Assembly: GCA_016744415.1 (NCBI GenBank)
Contig: JADGEL010000002.1
Coordinates: forward strand, 620,001 to 684,000
Length of the DNA: 64,000 bases
Source of the DNA: Flavobacteriaceae bacterium
GTDB taxonomy: Bacteria; Bacteroidota; Bacteroidia; Flavobacteriales; Flavobacteriaceae
Direction: 5' to 3'
Part shown: one piece after another, positions 1 to 8,629 of the stretch
How the letters are laid out: each line of letters begins with the position of its first letter
Numbering within the stretch: the stretch's first letter is position 1
Program-made: the position numbers and the translations under genes
The notes under the pieces: model-generated
The model's input: the letters and a program-made list of their open reading frames with translations, nothing else
What the model was told of the DNA's origin: nothing
The model's database searches: none

Positions 1-3000
1 GTTACTGCTGTAATGCTTTCGCTAAACACAATTATAAACTCATCATTATAATAAGAATTGTATGCATTAGCAATTGTAGGAGCAGTTATATCATCTTCTA
101 CTTGAAACTCAAATGCTCCACAATCAACTGATGCTCCTACAGATCTTAAATTACCATTAATATCTGTTGCTGTTAACCCTGTATTAACACCCGCATCTAT
201 TGCTGGGCTTCCATCTTTGAGGCTAAAGTTGAAGTTATTATAATCAGCATAAAAACTTGTTGCATCATTTGCTGTAGCTACAATGTTATTTTCAGTTGTG
301 TTTAAAGCTTCATCATATGTCCAAGGTGTAAATTTAGTAGCTATATTATTTCTGATAATATTGCCTGTACTTCCATTTCCTTGTTTATCATTTTTCACTT
401 GGATCCACGGAGTAGCATCAGTTGTTGGATTGTATGATGTTGGTGTTTTGGAAACTGTATTATTTTGAATTTTACAGCTAATTGCACCTGTAAGAGTAAT
501 TCCGTGATAGTGATCAGACACTACTAAATTGTTTTCTACAAACACGTTTTCGGTATGTCCATCAGTAATAATAATACCTTGCATAGAATATCCAACCAAA
601 TTGTCATCAACCATTGATTGGGTAATAGGGTCGGCAAAGTTGTATATTTTATTATTTCGAATAATAACATCATCAATAATACCTGCAGCAACATTATCCT
701 TGTCATACATCTGGATACCATCATCATGGTTTATGCTATAATCTTCTATATAAGCATCTCTAATAATATTGTTTTCATAAATAGCATGAGAACCTAAAGC
801 TCTTATAGCATCTGCACCAAAATTATCAATTAGGTTGTTTTTAACTTCTGCAAAATCACCTTCTATCTGTAATGCAAAATATACATTTTTGATTGTATTA
901 TTATTGAATATAACATTATCACCACGAATAATAATTGCATCTTCTGAATTAGCATACCAATCATTCTTAGACCATGCTGAAGAATTTTCTGCACAAGAAA
1001 ATGTACTGTTTTCAATTTTTAAATATGTGGCATTGTCTTTTGTTAAGAACATATAGTCTCTTGCAAAATTACCACCTGATCCATTTGTTGAAAAAGTCAA
1101 TCCATCAAATGCCCAATAAGAAGCATTTTCAACTTGAATAGATGCAACTACTGGATTCTCTCCGCTAAGTGGTCTTATAGTTACATAATCAGAATGAGTA
1201 CCCGTGATGAAAGGGCTTCCGTGAGCTCCTGTTAACAAATAAATAACATCACCAGAATTAAAAGTCTTACTAGCTGTAAATACATCTTCCAAACTTCTCC
1301 AAGGATTAGCTTGTGTTCCTGAGTTGCTCATAGATCCATTTACTGGATCACAATAATATGCTGTGCCAATTACATCAGAGTATTCTGAAACACTTAAAAC
1401 ATAACTCGAAGTTATTGCATCAATACCATCGGTAGCCTCAACATTAATAGTGTAAGTTCCTGCATCTCCTACTAATGGATTAAATTCAAATAAAGCGGTA
1501 CCATCACCGTTGTCTGTAAAAACAGCAAAATTTGGTAAGCTTGTTGTTGTCAAGGTTAGTGTATCACTATCACTATCAGTTGCTGAAATATTTACGTTAA
1601 GAATCCCATTTTCTTCAACTGATTGATTTGTTACATTAGCAATAATAGGTGAATTATTAACTGGTTCAGACCCTTCTTCATTTATAGTAACTAAAATAAT
1701 TTCTTCAGTTGTGTCTATTTCATCAGTAACTGATACAGTAATACTGTAAGAATTAGCATCTCCTATTTGAGGGGATAAAGATAGTGAGGCAGTACCATCT
1801 CCATTATCAACAAAAGTTGAAAAATTTGGTGCGTTTTCTATCGAAATAACTAACGTATCATTATCGCCATCAGTTGCAGAAATAGTAGTTACAATTGTGT
1901 CAAGTTCATTTAAAATTATATTTCCTATCGAAGCCAAAATAGGTAAATTATTTGCTGGCGGAGTTACCGTGCCTGTAAATTCATATGCTCCAGCATCAAC
2001 ACTATTTCCCATAGATCTAGAATTTCCATCTAAATCTGTTGGAGCTAAATCAGTATTTACACCTGCATCTATTGCTGGACTTGTAGCTGATAAATGAAAA
2101 TCACCTCCGACATAATCAACAAAGTAGTTTGAGTAATTACTATATGTAGTTTGATCAATATCTACATTATTTTCTACAATACTTGTTGAATCGTAGGTCC
2201 AAGGTGTATATTGGGCACATAAATTATTTCTTATAATATTATCAAAATTTGTCTGGCCAGTTTTACTTTGATCGGTTAGCATAATTTTTGGCACACCATC
2301 TATATCAGTAAAATGAGGATGTTGTACAACAGTATTATTTTGCACTCTACAATGTCTAGCACCATAAAGAGAAATACCATGCTCTTTATTACTTACTACT
2401 AGATTATTTTCAACAATCCAACTATCGGCATAACCATCTGTTATTATTACACCCTGCATTAGAGTACCAATAAGATTATTATCTATGACAAACTGTGTAA
2501 TTGGATCTTCGAAAATCATGAACTTATTATTTCTAATTGTAACATTCGAAATCTTTCTATCTCCATCAAGCTTAAATGCCTGAAACCCATCATCGTGCTG
2601 AATTGCATAATCATCTATATAACAATCTCGCACAATATTATTTTCGTAAGTACTATTGCTACCTAAGCCTCTTATAGCATCTGCACAAAAGTTATCTATC
2701 AAGTTATTATTCATTACAGAATAATCACCTCGTAGTTCTACTGCATGGTAAAGGTTTAATAATTTATTATTAATCAATGTAATATTATTACCTCTAAATT
2801 GAAATCCACTTGCAGAATTATTATACCAGTCTGTTTTAGTCCATAATGCAGAACTCTCAGCAGATTGAATGATACAATTATCTACCGTAATATGGTTTGT
2901 TTCATCATCAGCAAAAAATATAGGATCGTTTTTATCATAGCTCACCCCTGTGGCATCAAACTTTATTCCCTCAAATTTTACATGAACAACATTATCTAAT

Positions 3001-4160
3001 TGTATTTTTCCTAGTACTGCACTGTGATTATTCAATGCTTTTATGGTTACATCTTCTGTAAAAACTTTATTTCCGAAATATGAACTACCATGATAGCCGT
3101 CCATCAAGTAAATTACATCTCCATTGTTAATAGCAATATTATTCCAATTTACAGATGAAAAGCTTGCAAATGGGTTTTCAGCTGATCCATTGTTAGAATT
3201 ATTTCCATTTATAGGATCACAATAATATGCACCTATTGGTGCAACATTACTTTGTATTACTGATAAATCAAAAAATTCTGATGTCTGAAGTTCTCCATCA
3301 TCAGCAATTATTTCAACATCTTGATATTCAGCAATATCAATATTCATAGGGTTAAAAGTTAATGTAGCTGTACCGTTACCAGCATCAATTAAATTTCCGA
3401 ATGAAGGTAAATTATTAGAACTAATTGTTATTGGATTATTTTCATTATCTATTGATACAATATTTATTTGAATTATTGCATTTTCTTCTACAGTATGGTT
3501 TGGAATTACATCAATTAACGGAGCTGTATTTATAATAGTAGAATCTGTTATTGTAATATCTAATATTGGTCTAATACTACTATCACTATTATCTTGTGAA
3601 GCAAGATTCCAAGTTTCTGTACTATTGGCATCTGCACTAAATCGAATAAAAATAAAGTCGCCTCCTACAGCTCCTAAACTGTACTGAGCATTAATATAGC
3701 TTATCAGATTTTGCTGAGAGTTTTCATCCAAATTTACCGATCCTGTTACACTATCTACAAAAATATTATCTTTGATTATTGTTGCAGAATTATCTAGTGC
3801 ACCCATATAATAATCACTATTCAAATTTACTGCTGATGTTGCCCTATAAGGTAAACCATACAAATCAATATTTGTACTACTTGGTTGGTTGCTATATGAA
3901 ATCACTTCTACCTTTAAATCTGCAGAAGTAATTGATTCTCCACTTTGTAAGATTGGTAATTGAAATGGAATAACAAAAGCTTGACCGCTACTATAACCCA
4001 ACCTAGATGTGGTTTGACCAACCCACCCCCAGGATGTATTGTTATTTCTAATTGTAATATCGTCTGAATGAGCTTGAATTGTTTGAGTATTTTGTGCCCC
4101 TACAGACAAAATTCCAACAAAGATTACAATGATTACGTACTGAAAATTAAATTTTTTCAT
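1..4160 (-). CDS. Giant secreted protein with two parallel beta-helix domains (3' end outside window)
   Basis: The reading frame is open from the ATG at 4158-4160 to the left edge, giving at least 1386 residues, so the C-terminus is missing. Seen in the translation: signal peptide 1-22 ending in GAQ; a DNRLRE/CBM96-like beta-sandwich module about 30-212; a cadherin/Ig-like domain about 218-308; a right-handed beta-helix about 312-728, opening with YYCDPINGNNSNNGS; two more Ig-like domains about 735-930; a second helix about 935-1350, opening with YYCDPVNGS; and the start of another Ig-like domain. Both helices carry an HDDG(F/I)Q motif (near residues 521 and 1142) and many NN-turn repeats. 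Such helices are typical of polysaccharide lyases, epimerases and some glycosidases, but I cannot assign a CAZy family. A T9SS tail is expected beyond the edge. A LacI-type operator lies 20 bp upstream. Confidence 0.85.
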   Translation of the reverse strand, partial: MKKFNFQYVIIVIFVGILSVGAQNTQTIQAHSDDITIRNNNTSWGWVGQTTSRLGYSSGQAFVIPFQLPILQSGESITSADLKVEVISYSNQPSSTNIDLYGLPYRATSAVNLNSDYYMGALDNSATIIKDNIFVDSVTGSVNLDENSQQNLISYINAQYSLGAVGGDFIFIRFSADANSTETWNLASQDNSDSSIRPILDITITDSTIINTAPLIDVIPNHTVEENAIIQINIVSIDNENNPITISSNNLPSFGNLIDAGNGTATLTFNPMNIDIAEYQDVEIIADDGELQTSEFFDLSVIQSNVAPIGAYYCDPINGNNSNNGSAENPFASFSSVNWNNIAINNGDVIYLMDGYHGSSYFGNKVFTEDVTIKALNNHSAVLGKIQLDNVVHVKFEGIKFDATGVSYDKNDPIFFADDETNHITVDNCIIQSAESSALWTKTDWYNNSASGFQFRGNNITLINNKLLNLYHAVELRGDYSVMNNNLIDNFCADAIRGLGSNSTYENNIVRDCYIDDYAIQHDDGFQAFKLDGDRKISNVTIRNNKFMIFEDPITQFVIDNNLIGTLMQGVIITDGYADSWIVENNLVVSNKEHGISLYGARHCRVQNNTVVQHPHFTDIDGVPKIMLTDQSKTGQTNFDNIIRNNLCAQYTPWTYDSTSIVENNVDIDQTTYSNYSNYFVDYVGGDFHLSATSPAIDAGVNTDLAPTDLDGNSRSMGNSVDAGAYEFTGTVTPPANNLPILASIGNIILNELDTIVTTISATDGDNDTLVISIENAPNFSTFVDNGDGTASLSLSPQIGDANSYSITVSVTDEIDTTEEIILVTINEEGSEPVNNSPIIANVTNQSVEENGILNVNISATDSDSDTLTLTTTSLPNFAVFTDNGDGTALFEFNPLVGDAGTYTINVEATDGIDAITSSYVLSVSEYSDVIGTAYYCDPVNGSMSNSGTQANPWRSLEDVFTASKTFNSGDVIYLLTGAHGSPFITGTHSDYVTIRPLSGENPVVASIQVENASYWAFDGLTFSTNGSGGNFARDYMFLTKDNATYLKIENSTFSCAENSSAWSKNDWYANSEDAIIIRGDNVIFNNNTIKNVYFALQIEGDFAEVKNNLIDNFGADAIRALGSHAIYENNIIRDAYIEDYSINHDDGIQMYDKDNVAAGIIDDVIIRNNKIYNFADPITQSMVDDNLVGYSMQGIIITDGHTENVFVENNLVVSDHYHGITLTGAISCKIQNNTVSKTPTSYNPTTDATPWIQVKNDKQGNGSTGNIIRNNIATKFTPWTYDEALNTTENNIVATANDATSFYADYNNFNFSLKDGSPAIDAGVNTGLTATDINGNLRSVGASVDCGAFEFQVEDDITAPTIANAYNSYYNDEFIIVFSESITAV

Positions 4161-4180
4161 TATGAATTATTTTAAAATTA

Positions 4181-4194
4181 TACAATCGATTGTA
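4181..4194. promoter_or_regulatory. LacI-type operator upstream of the giant beta-helix gene
   Basis: TACAATCGATTGTA is a perfect 14-bp palindrome with a central CpG, 20 bp before the start codon at 4160. The same core CAATCGATTG recurs at 10904, 11007, 13400 and 24676. LacI-family operators usually have this form. No LacI-family gene is in the window, so the regulator would be encoded elsewhere. Confidence 0.7.
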
Positions 4195-4570
4195 CAAGTT
4201 TAAAACAAATAATTCAAACATCCTAAATACAACTTGTTGTATTTAGGATGTTTAGAAAAAATAGCCGATAAAAGTGTTACTTTTTACTACTAACTAACCC
4301 TTAAATACTTTTTTAGTAATAAATATGCCAACTCTTTTGATATTTAATATATAAATATCAGATGATAAACTACCAATAGTATATTAATTTGTTGAAGAAA
4401 TATTGAATGACTTTACTAAAGCGTAGTGTACATTAAAAACACTAAACTCTTTTTTTTACTGATTACAATCTAACTTTTATAGAGTTTGAAAAAACTTGCC
4501 AAAAAAATAAATCTTACTTTCATATGGGGGTTTTCAAGATTGAACCTTACTGCAACTCTCGCTATTTTCT
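4195..4570. other. 376-bp intergenic stretch with a long perfect hairpin
   Basis: It contains a near-perfect inverted repeat with arms 4216-4232 and 4237-4253 (17 bp, loop CTTG). Read on the minus strand, the hairpin lies about 320 nt after the stop of the gene at 4571 and about 20 nt before the operator at 4181. It could end the upstream transcript, although no clean U-run follows. I see no gene in the rest of the stretch (4254-4570). Confidence 0.5.
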
Positions 4571-6856
4571 TTATTTAACAATCAACTTTTGTAATTTTAT
4601 TTCAGGCTCATCAGATAATTTTAGAAAATAGATTCCACTTGGTAATGAAAGGTTTAAGACAATTTTCTTTGCAGTATTTTGGTCTAATTTTTTTTTAAGA
4701 ACTAAGGCTCCACTAATCGAATAAATTTCTAATTCTGTCTTGTTTTCTAACAAATTACTCTTTAAGGTAACTTGACCATTAGTTGACGGGTTTGGGTAAA
4801 TCAGTAAAGTATTTTCATTTAGTAATTCATCAGTTACACTTAAAGCACTACCTATTGTAATTGATAATGTTGGGGCATGTATACCTGTTGTTTCATCGCT
4901 TATACCATAATAGTGTGATGCAGCTGTTGGTAAAGATGATGTTGCTGATGGGTTGATTGGCACATCAATATTAAGTCTTAAAAAGATATAATCTCCTTCG
5001 CTAGCTCCAGCATCATATTGCGAATTAATATATGTAATCAATGCGCTATTTCCAGATACGCTGGTATTTACTTCTCTATCTGGAGTGTAGGCAACACCAG
5101 TTGTTTCAGATCCTAATCTTGTTATAAAATCATTTTGAATTGCAGTATCTGTTCCATTTGACATTGTATATGCATCATCATAATGGTCGGCTGCATAAAT
5201 TGTATTACTTGAACTATAGGGTAAGCCATATAAATCGATATTTGAAGTAATCCATTCTTTTACATAATGCACATTTACTTTTAAACTTGCGCTAGTTACC
5301 TCTTCTCCAATAGATCTTGCTGGTAATTTAAAAGGTAAAATAGCACTCGCTGTATTACCATCATGGTTTACATCCCTACCACCAACAAATAACGTCAATT
5401 CAGTAGGTGACCCTGAATTTATTCCTGTTAAAAAAGGATTGTTTGTAGTCACATCTATTGGGTCAGATACATTACCGTCTCCTATAGAATTAATTTCATA
5501 ATCTCCTCCTGGAAGTACACTTCCATCACCTTGAAATTCATAACAACTTGCATCTACAATTCCGCTGTTATATACCCTATCATTTCCTTCTAAATCTGTT
5601 GCATATAAATCTGTATTTACTCCACCATTAACTGCTGGACTTGTTTCTATTGAATGAAAATCTCCGTTAGCATAATCAACAAAATAAGCATCATAATTAG
5701 AAACAGCACTTTGGTCAATGTCAATATTATTTTCGTCTGTAGTATTAGTTCCATAAGTCCAAGTGGTAAACCTACCCGAAGTATTATTACGTATTATATT
5801 GTCTTGATTAACACGTCCTCCAGATTTTGTTTGATTCTGAACGCTAATCCAAGGAACATCATCTAAAATACTTACTAGAGGTGTTTGAATCACTGTATTG
5901 TTTTGAATTCTACAGTTTTGAGCACCGTACAATGTGATACCGTGAGATTGGCTATTCACAACCAAATTATTTTCAACTACCCAAGCTTCAGCATTACCAT
6001 CGGTTATAATAACACCTTGCATTAAATCTCCAATCAAATCATTATCAATTACAAATTGTGATGGATTTTCAAAAAGAATTACTGTATTATTTCTAAATGT
6101 AACATTAGAAATGATTCCACCAGTAGTATCAAAAGCTTGAAAAGCATCATCATGTTGAATAGCGTAATCATCAATAAAACAATTTTTGATGATATTATTT
6201 TCGTAAGTACAATTAGATCCTAATCCTCTAATTGCATCGGCCGCAAAATTTAAAATGGTATTATTTTGCATTGAGGTATTATCACCTCTTAACTCTACGG
6301 CATGATATAAGTTTAAAAAAGTACTATTTGTAACGGTGATATTATTACCTCTCATCTGAATTCCACTTGCTGTATTCGAATACCAGTCTGCTTGTGTCCA
6401 GGTTGATGAATCGTCAGCTGCTTGAACCAAGCAATTATTAATAGTAATAAATGAAGTGCTATCATCTCCAATTAAGATAGGGTCATTTTTATCAAAAGAA
6501 CCAGTACTTGCATCAATTTTGATATCTTCTAAAGTAATGTTACTACAACTATTCAATTGCAATTTGGTTAAAACTGCCAACTGTAAATTTTCAGCTTTAA
6601 TCAATAGATTAGTAGCAAATTGTTGATTGATCATAAAACCATTTCCATGTTGACCATCTAACAACATAATAATATCGTTGTCTTGTAATCCTACATTTGC
6701 CCAATTTACGGAACCAAAAGTTGAAAAGGGAGTTGCCTGTGAGCCATCATTACCATTGTTTCCACCAACAGGGTCGCAATAATAGGTGTTTTGTGCATTT
6801 ACTATAAATACAAAAAGGAAAGTAAGTAATAAGGTTATAAATGATTTGATACTCAT
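4571..6856 (-). CDS. Secreted beta-helix protein with DNRLRE/CBM96-like module and T9SS tail
   Basis: 761 residues. Signal peptide 1-22 (MSIKSFITLLLTFLFVFIVNAQ region); right-handed beta-helix about 24-440 opening with YYCDPVGGNNGNDGS; then the shared beta-sandwich module about 447-672 (hallmarks: PFKLPARS, NIDLYGLPY, INSQYDAGA, DYIFLRLN, SHYYGISDE); then a T9SS type A sorting domain about 680-761 (LLIYPNPS, ISGALV, SGIYFLKL). The helix is close to the first helix of the giant protein and has the motif HDDAFQ near residue 234, where the giant has HDDGFQ. The protein is presumably exported across the outer membrane and acts on a polysaccharide. Its catalytic class (lyase, epimerase or hydrolase) cannot be read from the sequence. 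A terminator-like hairpin at 6927-6964 separates it from the gene at 6983, so it probably has its own promoter, but I find no CAATCGATTG site in front of it. Confidence 0.85.
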   Translation of the reverse strand: MSIKSFITLLLTFLFVFIVNAQNTYYCDPVGGNNGNDGSQATPFSTFGSVNWANVGLQDNDIIMLLDGQHGNGFMINQQFATNLLIKAENLQLAVLTKLQLNSCSNITLEDIKIDASTGSFDKNDPILIGDDSTSFITINNCLVQAADDSSTWTQADWYSNTASGIQMRGNNITVTNSTFLNLYHAVELRGDNTSMQNNTILNFAADAIRGLGSNCTYENNIIKNCFIDDYAIQHDDAFQAFDTTGGIISNVTFRNNTVILFENPSQFVIDNDLIGDLMQGVIITDGNAEAWVVENNLVVNSQSHGITLYGAQNCRIQNNTVIQTPLVSILDDVPWISVQNQTKSGGRVNQDNIIRNNTSGRFTTWTYGTNTTDENNIDIDQSAVSNYDAYFVDYANGDFHSIETSPAVNGGVNTDLYATDLEGNDRVYNSGIVDASCYEFQGDGSVLPGGDYEINSIGDGNVSDPIDVTTNNPFLTGINSGSPTELTLFVGGRDVNHDGNTASAILPFKLPARSIGEEVTSASLKVNVHYVKEWITSNIDLYGLPYSSSNTIYAADHYDDAYTMSNGTDTAIQNDFITRLGSETTGVAYTPDREVNTSVSGNSALITYINSQYDAGASEGDYIFLRLNIDVPINPSATSSLPTAASHYYGISDETTGIHAPTLSITIGSALSVTDELLNENTLLIYPNPSTNGQVTLKSNLLENKTELEIYSISGALVLKKKLDQNTAKKIVLNLSLPSGIYFLKLSDEPEIKLQKLIVK

Positions 6857-6926
6857 GATATTAATTTAATTGATATGGGCTAAATAAAATTGAGTTGATA
6901 AAATCATTCTAAATATAAAAATGATT

Positions 6927-6964
6927 AAAAAAAAACAGGGCGAAACTACGCACCCCGTTTTTTA
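6927..6964 (-). terminator. Intrinsic terminator after the 6983 gene
   Basis: On the minus strand an imperfect GC-rich stem (AACGGGG...CGCCCTGTT) is followed by a run of nine T residues. It starts about 20 nt after the stop codon of the gene at 6983 and would end the two-gene transcript 10960-6983. An A-run on the other side makes it potentially bidirectional. Confidence 0.65.
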
Positions 6965-6982
6965 CAAAAAAAATCAACTTAA

Positions 6983-8596
6983 CTACTGTACTATTAATTT
7001 TTGAGTTGCTCCACGTTCACCGTCTTGTAATTTTACGATGTATAAACCTGCTTTTAAGTTTAATTGTGTTTCGAAACTATTTCTTGAGCTTGCTTCAATT
7101 TTTTCAGAATGAACCAATTGACCAGTTATTGAATAAATATCTAATCTAGCTTCGCTAGAAAAACCATCTAATGATACTCGTAATCTACCATCAGTAACGG
7201 GGTTTGGATATAAACCTAATGCTTGTCTTTCAACATTCTCTACAGCTAAAACTCCTGAAAAACCTATTTCCAATACTGCTGGAGTTGCAGAATCACCACC
7301 TTCTATGTTAAAGTATTGAGATCCTGTCATTGTAGCATTATCCATACTTAATCTTAAAAAGATCCAATCTCCCGCTACTGCACCTGCATCATACTGCGCT
7401 TCTAAATAAGCAATAAGGCTTGCTTCAGCAGTAGTTTCTTCCCATCTTGGAGTATCCAAAGAGCCTAAAGCAACATTTTTAGTAAAATAATCATCTTCAA
7501 TAGCTGTTACACCTGCTGCTCCATCTGGGTAAGCTCCTGCAAAATGGTCAGTATTAAAAATTTCTCTTCCTGTGCCTCCATCAGCAGTTGCTTCTTGAAA
7601 TGGTAAACCATATAAATCTACATTTGAATTAATCCATTGTCTACCAAAACTTACATATACATTTAAGTTTGCAAAATCTACAGCTTCTCCACTAGGACGT
7701 TCTGGTAATTGAAAAGGAATAATAACTGTTGTTAAGTTTCCAGAACCATCTACAGCACTTGACCCCAACTTTGCAGCACCCCATAAATAAGGGTTATTAG
7801 TAGCAATTATTCCTGGGTCAGAAACATATCCATCTTCTGTAGGTGCTGCTAAAGTATAATCAACTGAAGCCCCAGCATCTGCATCTTCAACTTCAATAGT
7901 TAAAGTTGGTGCATTTACAGTTGAACCGTCATCAACTCCAAAATAGTGTGCTCCTGTTGTTGCAGGGTCATCAACATTTAATCTTAAAAACACATAATCA
8001 CCAGCAACTGCACCAGCATCATATTGTGCATTTAAATATGCAATTAAATTAGTATCTCCACCCGCACTAGTATCTTCAAAACGAGGTGTATCTAAAGTTC
8101 CTCCAGCTACATTTTTAGCAAAGTAATCATCTTCAATTGCTGTTACACCTGCTGCAATATCAGGATAAGCTCCATCGAAATGATCCACTGAATAAATTGT
8201 ACTTGCAGTATTGTAAGCAAGTCCATATAAATCTACATTAGATAAAATCCATTCTCTACCGTAATTAACATGTATTTTTAAATGTGCATCCACTACTAGC
8301 TTACCTGTTGGACGAACTGGTAATTTAAAGGGGATTATTGCACTTGAAGTAAACCCCGCACCAGTAGACGCACTTGCACCCACTTTTAAAGACATTACAC
8401 CTCCAACATCATTTCCTTCTAAATAAGGGTTAAAAGTTGGTACGTCTGTAATGCTAGAAACGATACCATCGTTATAATAGGTTTGTGTTGGAACAATTTC
8501 TGGAACCACATCATACGTTGTTGTTTGTGCTTGTAACACAAATGGCACTGCAAACAATGCAATACCAATCATTGATTTAAGTAATTTTACTTTCAT
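6983..8596 (-). CDS. Secreted tandem DNRLRE/CBM96-like protein with T9SS tail
   Basis: 537 residues. After a signal peptide (1-23) the protein is two copies of one module, about 25-242 and 243-455, and then a T9SS type A domain (about 458-537; LGLYPNPVTDGRL, ITGQLVHSEKI, GLYIVKLQDGE). Each module has the pattern IIPF(K/Q)LP.RP.G, SNVDLYGL, AIEDDYF, LIAYL.AQYDAGAVAGD and (V/I)FLRL. This resembles the DNRLRE/CBM96 beta-sandwich of alginate-lyase-associated binding modules. No catalytic domain is visible, so the simplest role is a secreted glycan-binding or adhesive protein. It starts 33 nt after the stop of the deacetylase-like gene and is probably co-transcribed with it. Their C-termini are nearly identical, which suggests recent duplication. 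Confidence 0.85.
   Translation of the reverse strand: MKVKLLKSMIGIALFAVPFVLQAQTTTYDVVPEIVPTQTYYNDGIVSSITDVPTFNPYLEGNDVGGVMSLKVGASASTGAGFTSSAIIPFKLPVRPTGKLVVDAHLKIHVNYGREWILSNVDLYGLAYNTASTIYSVDHFDGAYPDIAAGVTAIEDDYFAKNVAGGTLDTPRFEDTSAGGDTNLIAYLNAQYDAGAVAGDYVFLRLNVDDPATTGAHYFGVDDGSTVNAPTLTIEVEDADAGASVDYTLAAPTEDGYVSDPGIIATNNPYLWGAAKLGSSAVDGSGNLTTVIIPFQLPERPSGEAVDFANLNVYVSFGRQWINSNVDLYGLPFQEATADGGTGREIFNTDHFAGAYPDGAAGVTAIEDDYFTKNVALGSLDTPRWEETTAEASLIAYLEAQYDAGAVAGDWIFLRLSMDNATMTGSQYFNIEGGDSATPAVLEIGFSGVLAVENVERQALGLYPNPVTDGRLRVSLDGFSSEARLDIYSITGQLVHSEKIEASSRNSFETQLNLKAGLYIVKLQDGERGATQKLIVQ
7260..8520 (-). repeat. Internal tandem duplication coding for two beta-sandwich modules
   Basis: The two halves of this coding region are alike at protein and DNA level. 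For example the stretches near 7490-7550 and 8125-8185 share most bases across the AIEDDYF/GVTAIEDD coding segment. Single copies of the same module lie in the genes at 1-4160, 4571, 8630 and 11097. Confidence 0.75.
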
Positions 8597-8629
8597 AATT
8601 TTAGATTTAATGATTAATTTATATTTAAT

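Noticed and set aside
283-2097. Plus-strand open frames inside the giant gene
   Set aside because: They overlap a long minus-strand gene with strong domain structure and show no protein-like pattern.
1-4160. Assignment of the beta-helices to PL6 (chondroitinase B/alginate lyase)
   Set aside because: The opening YYCDP-NG pattern and HDDG motif do not match the PL6 sequences I know; left as an unassigned beta-helix.
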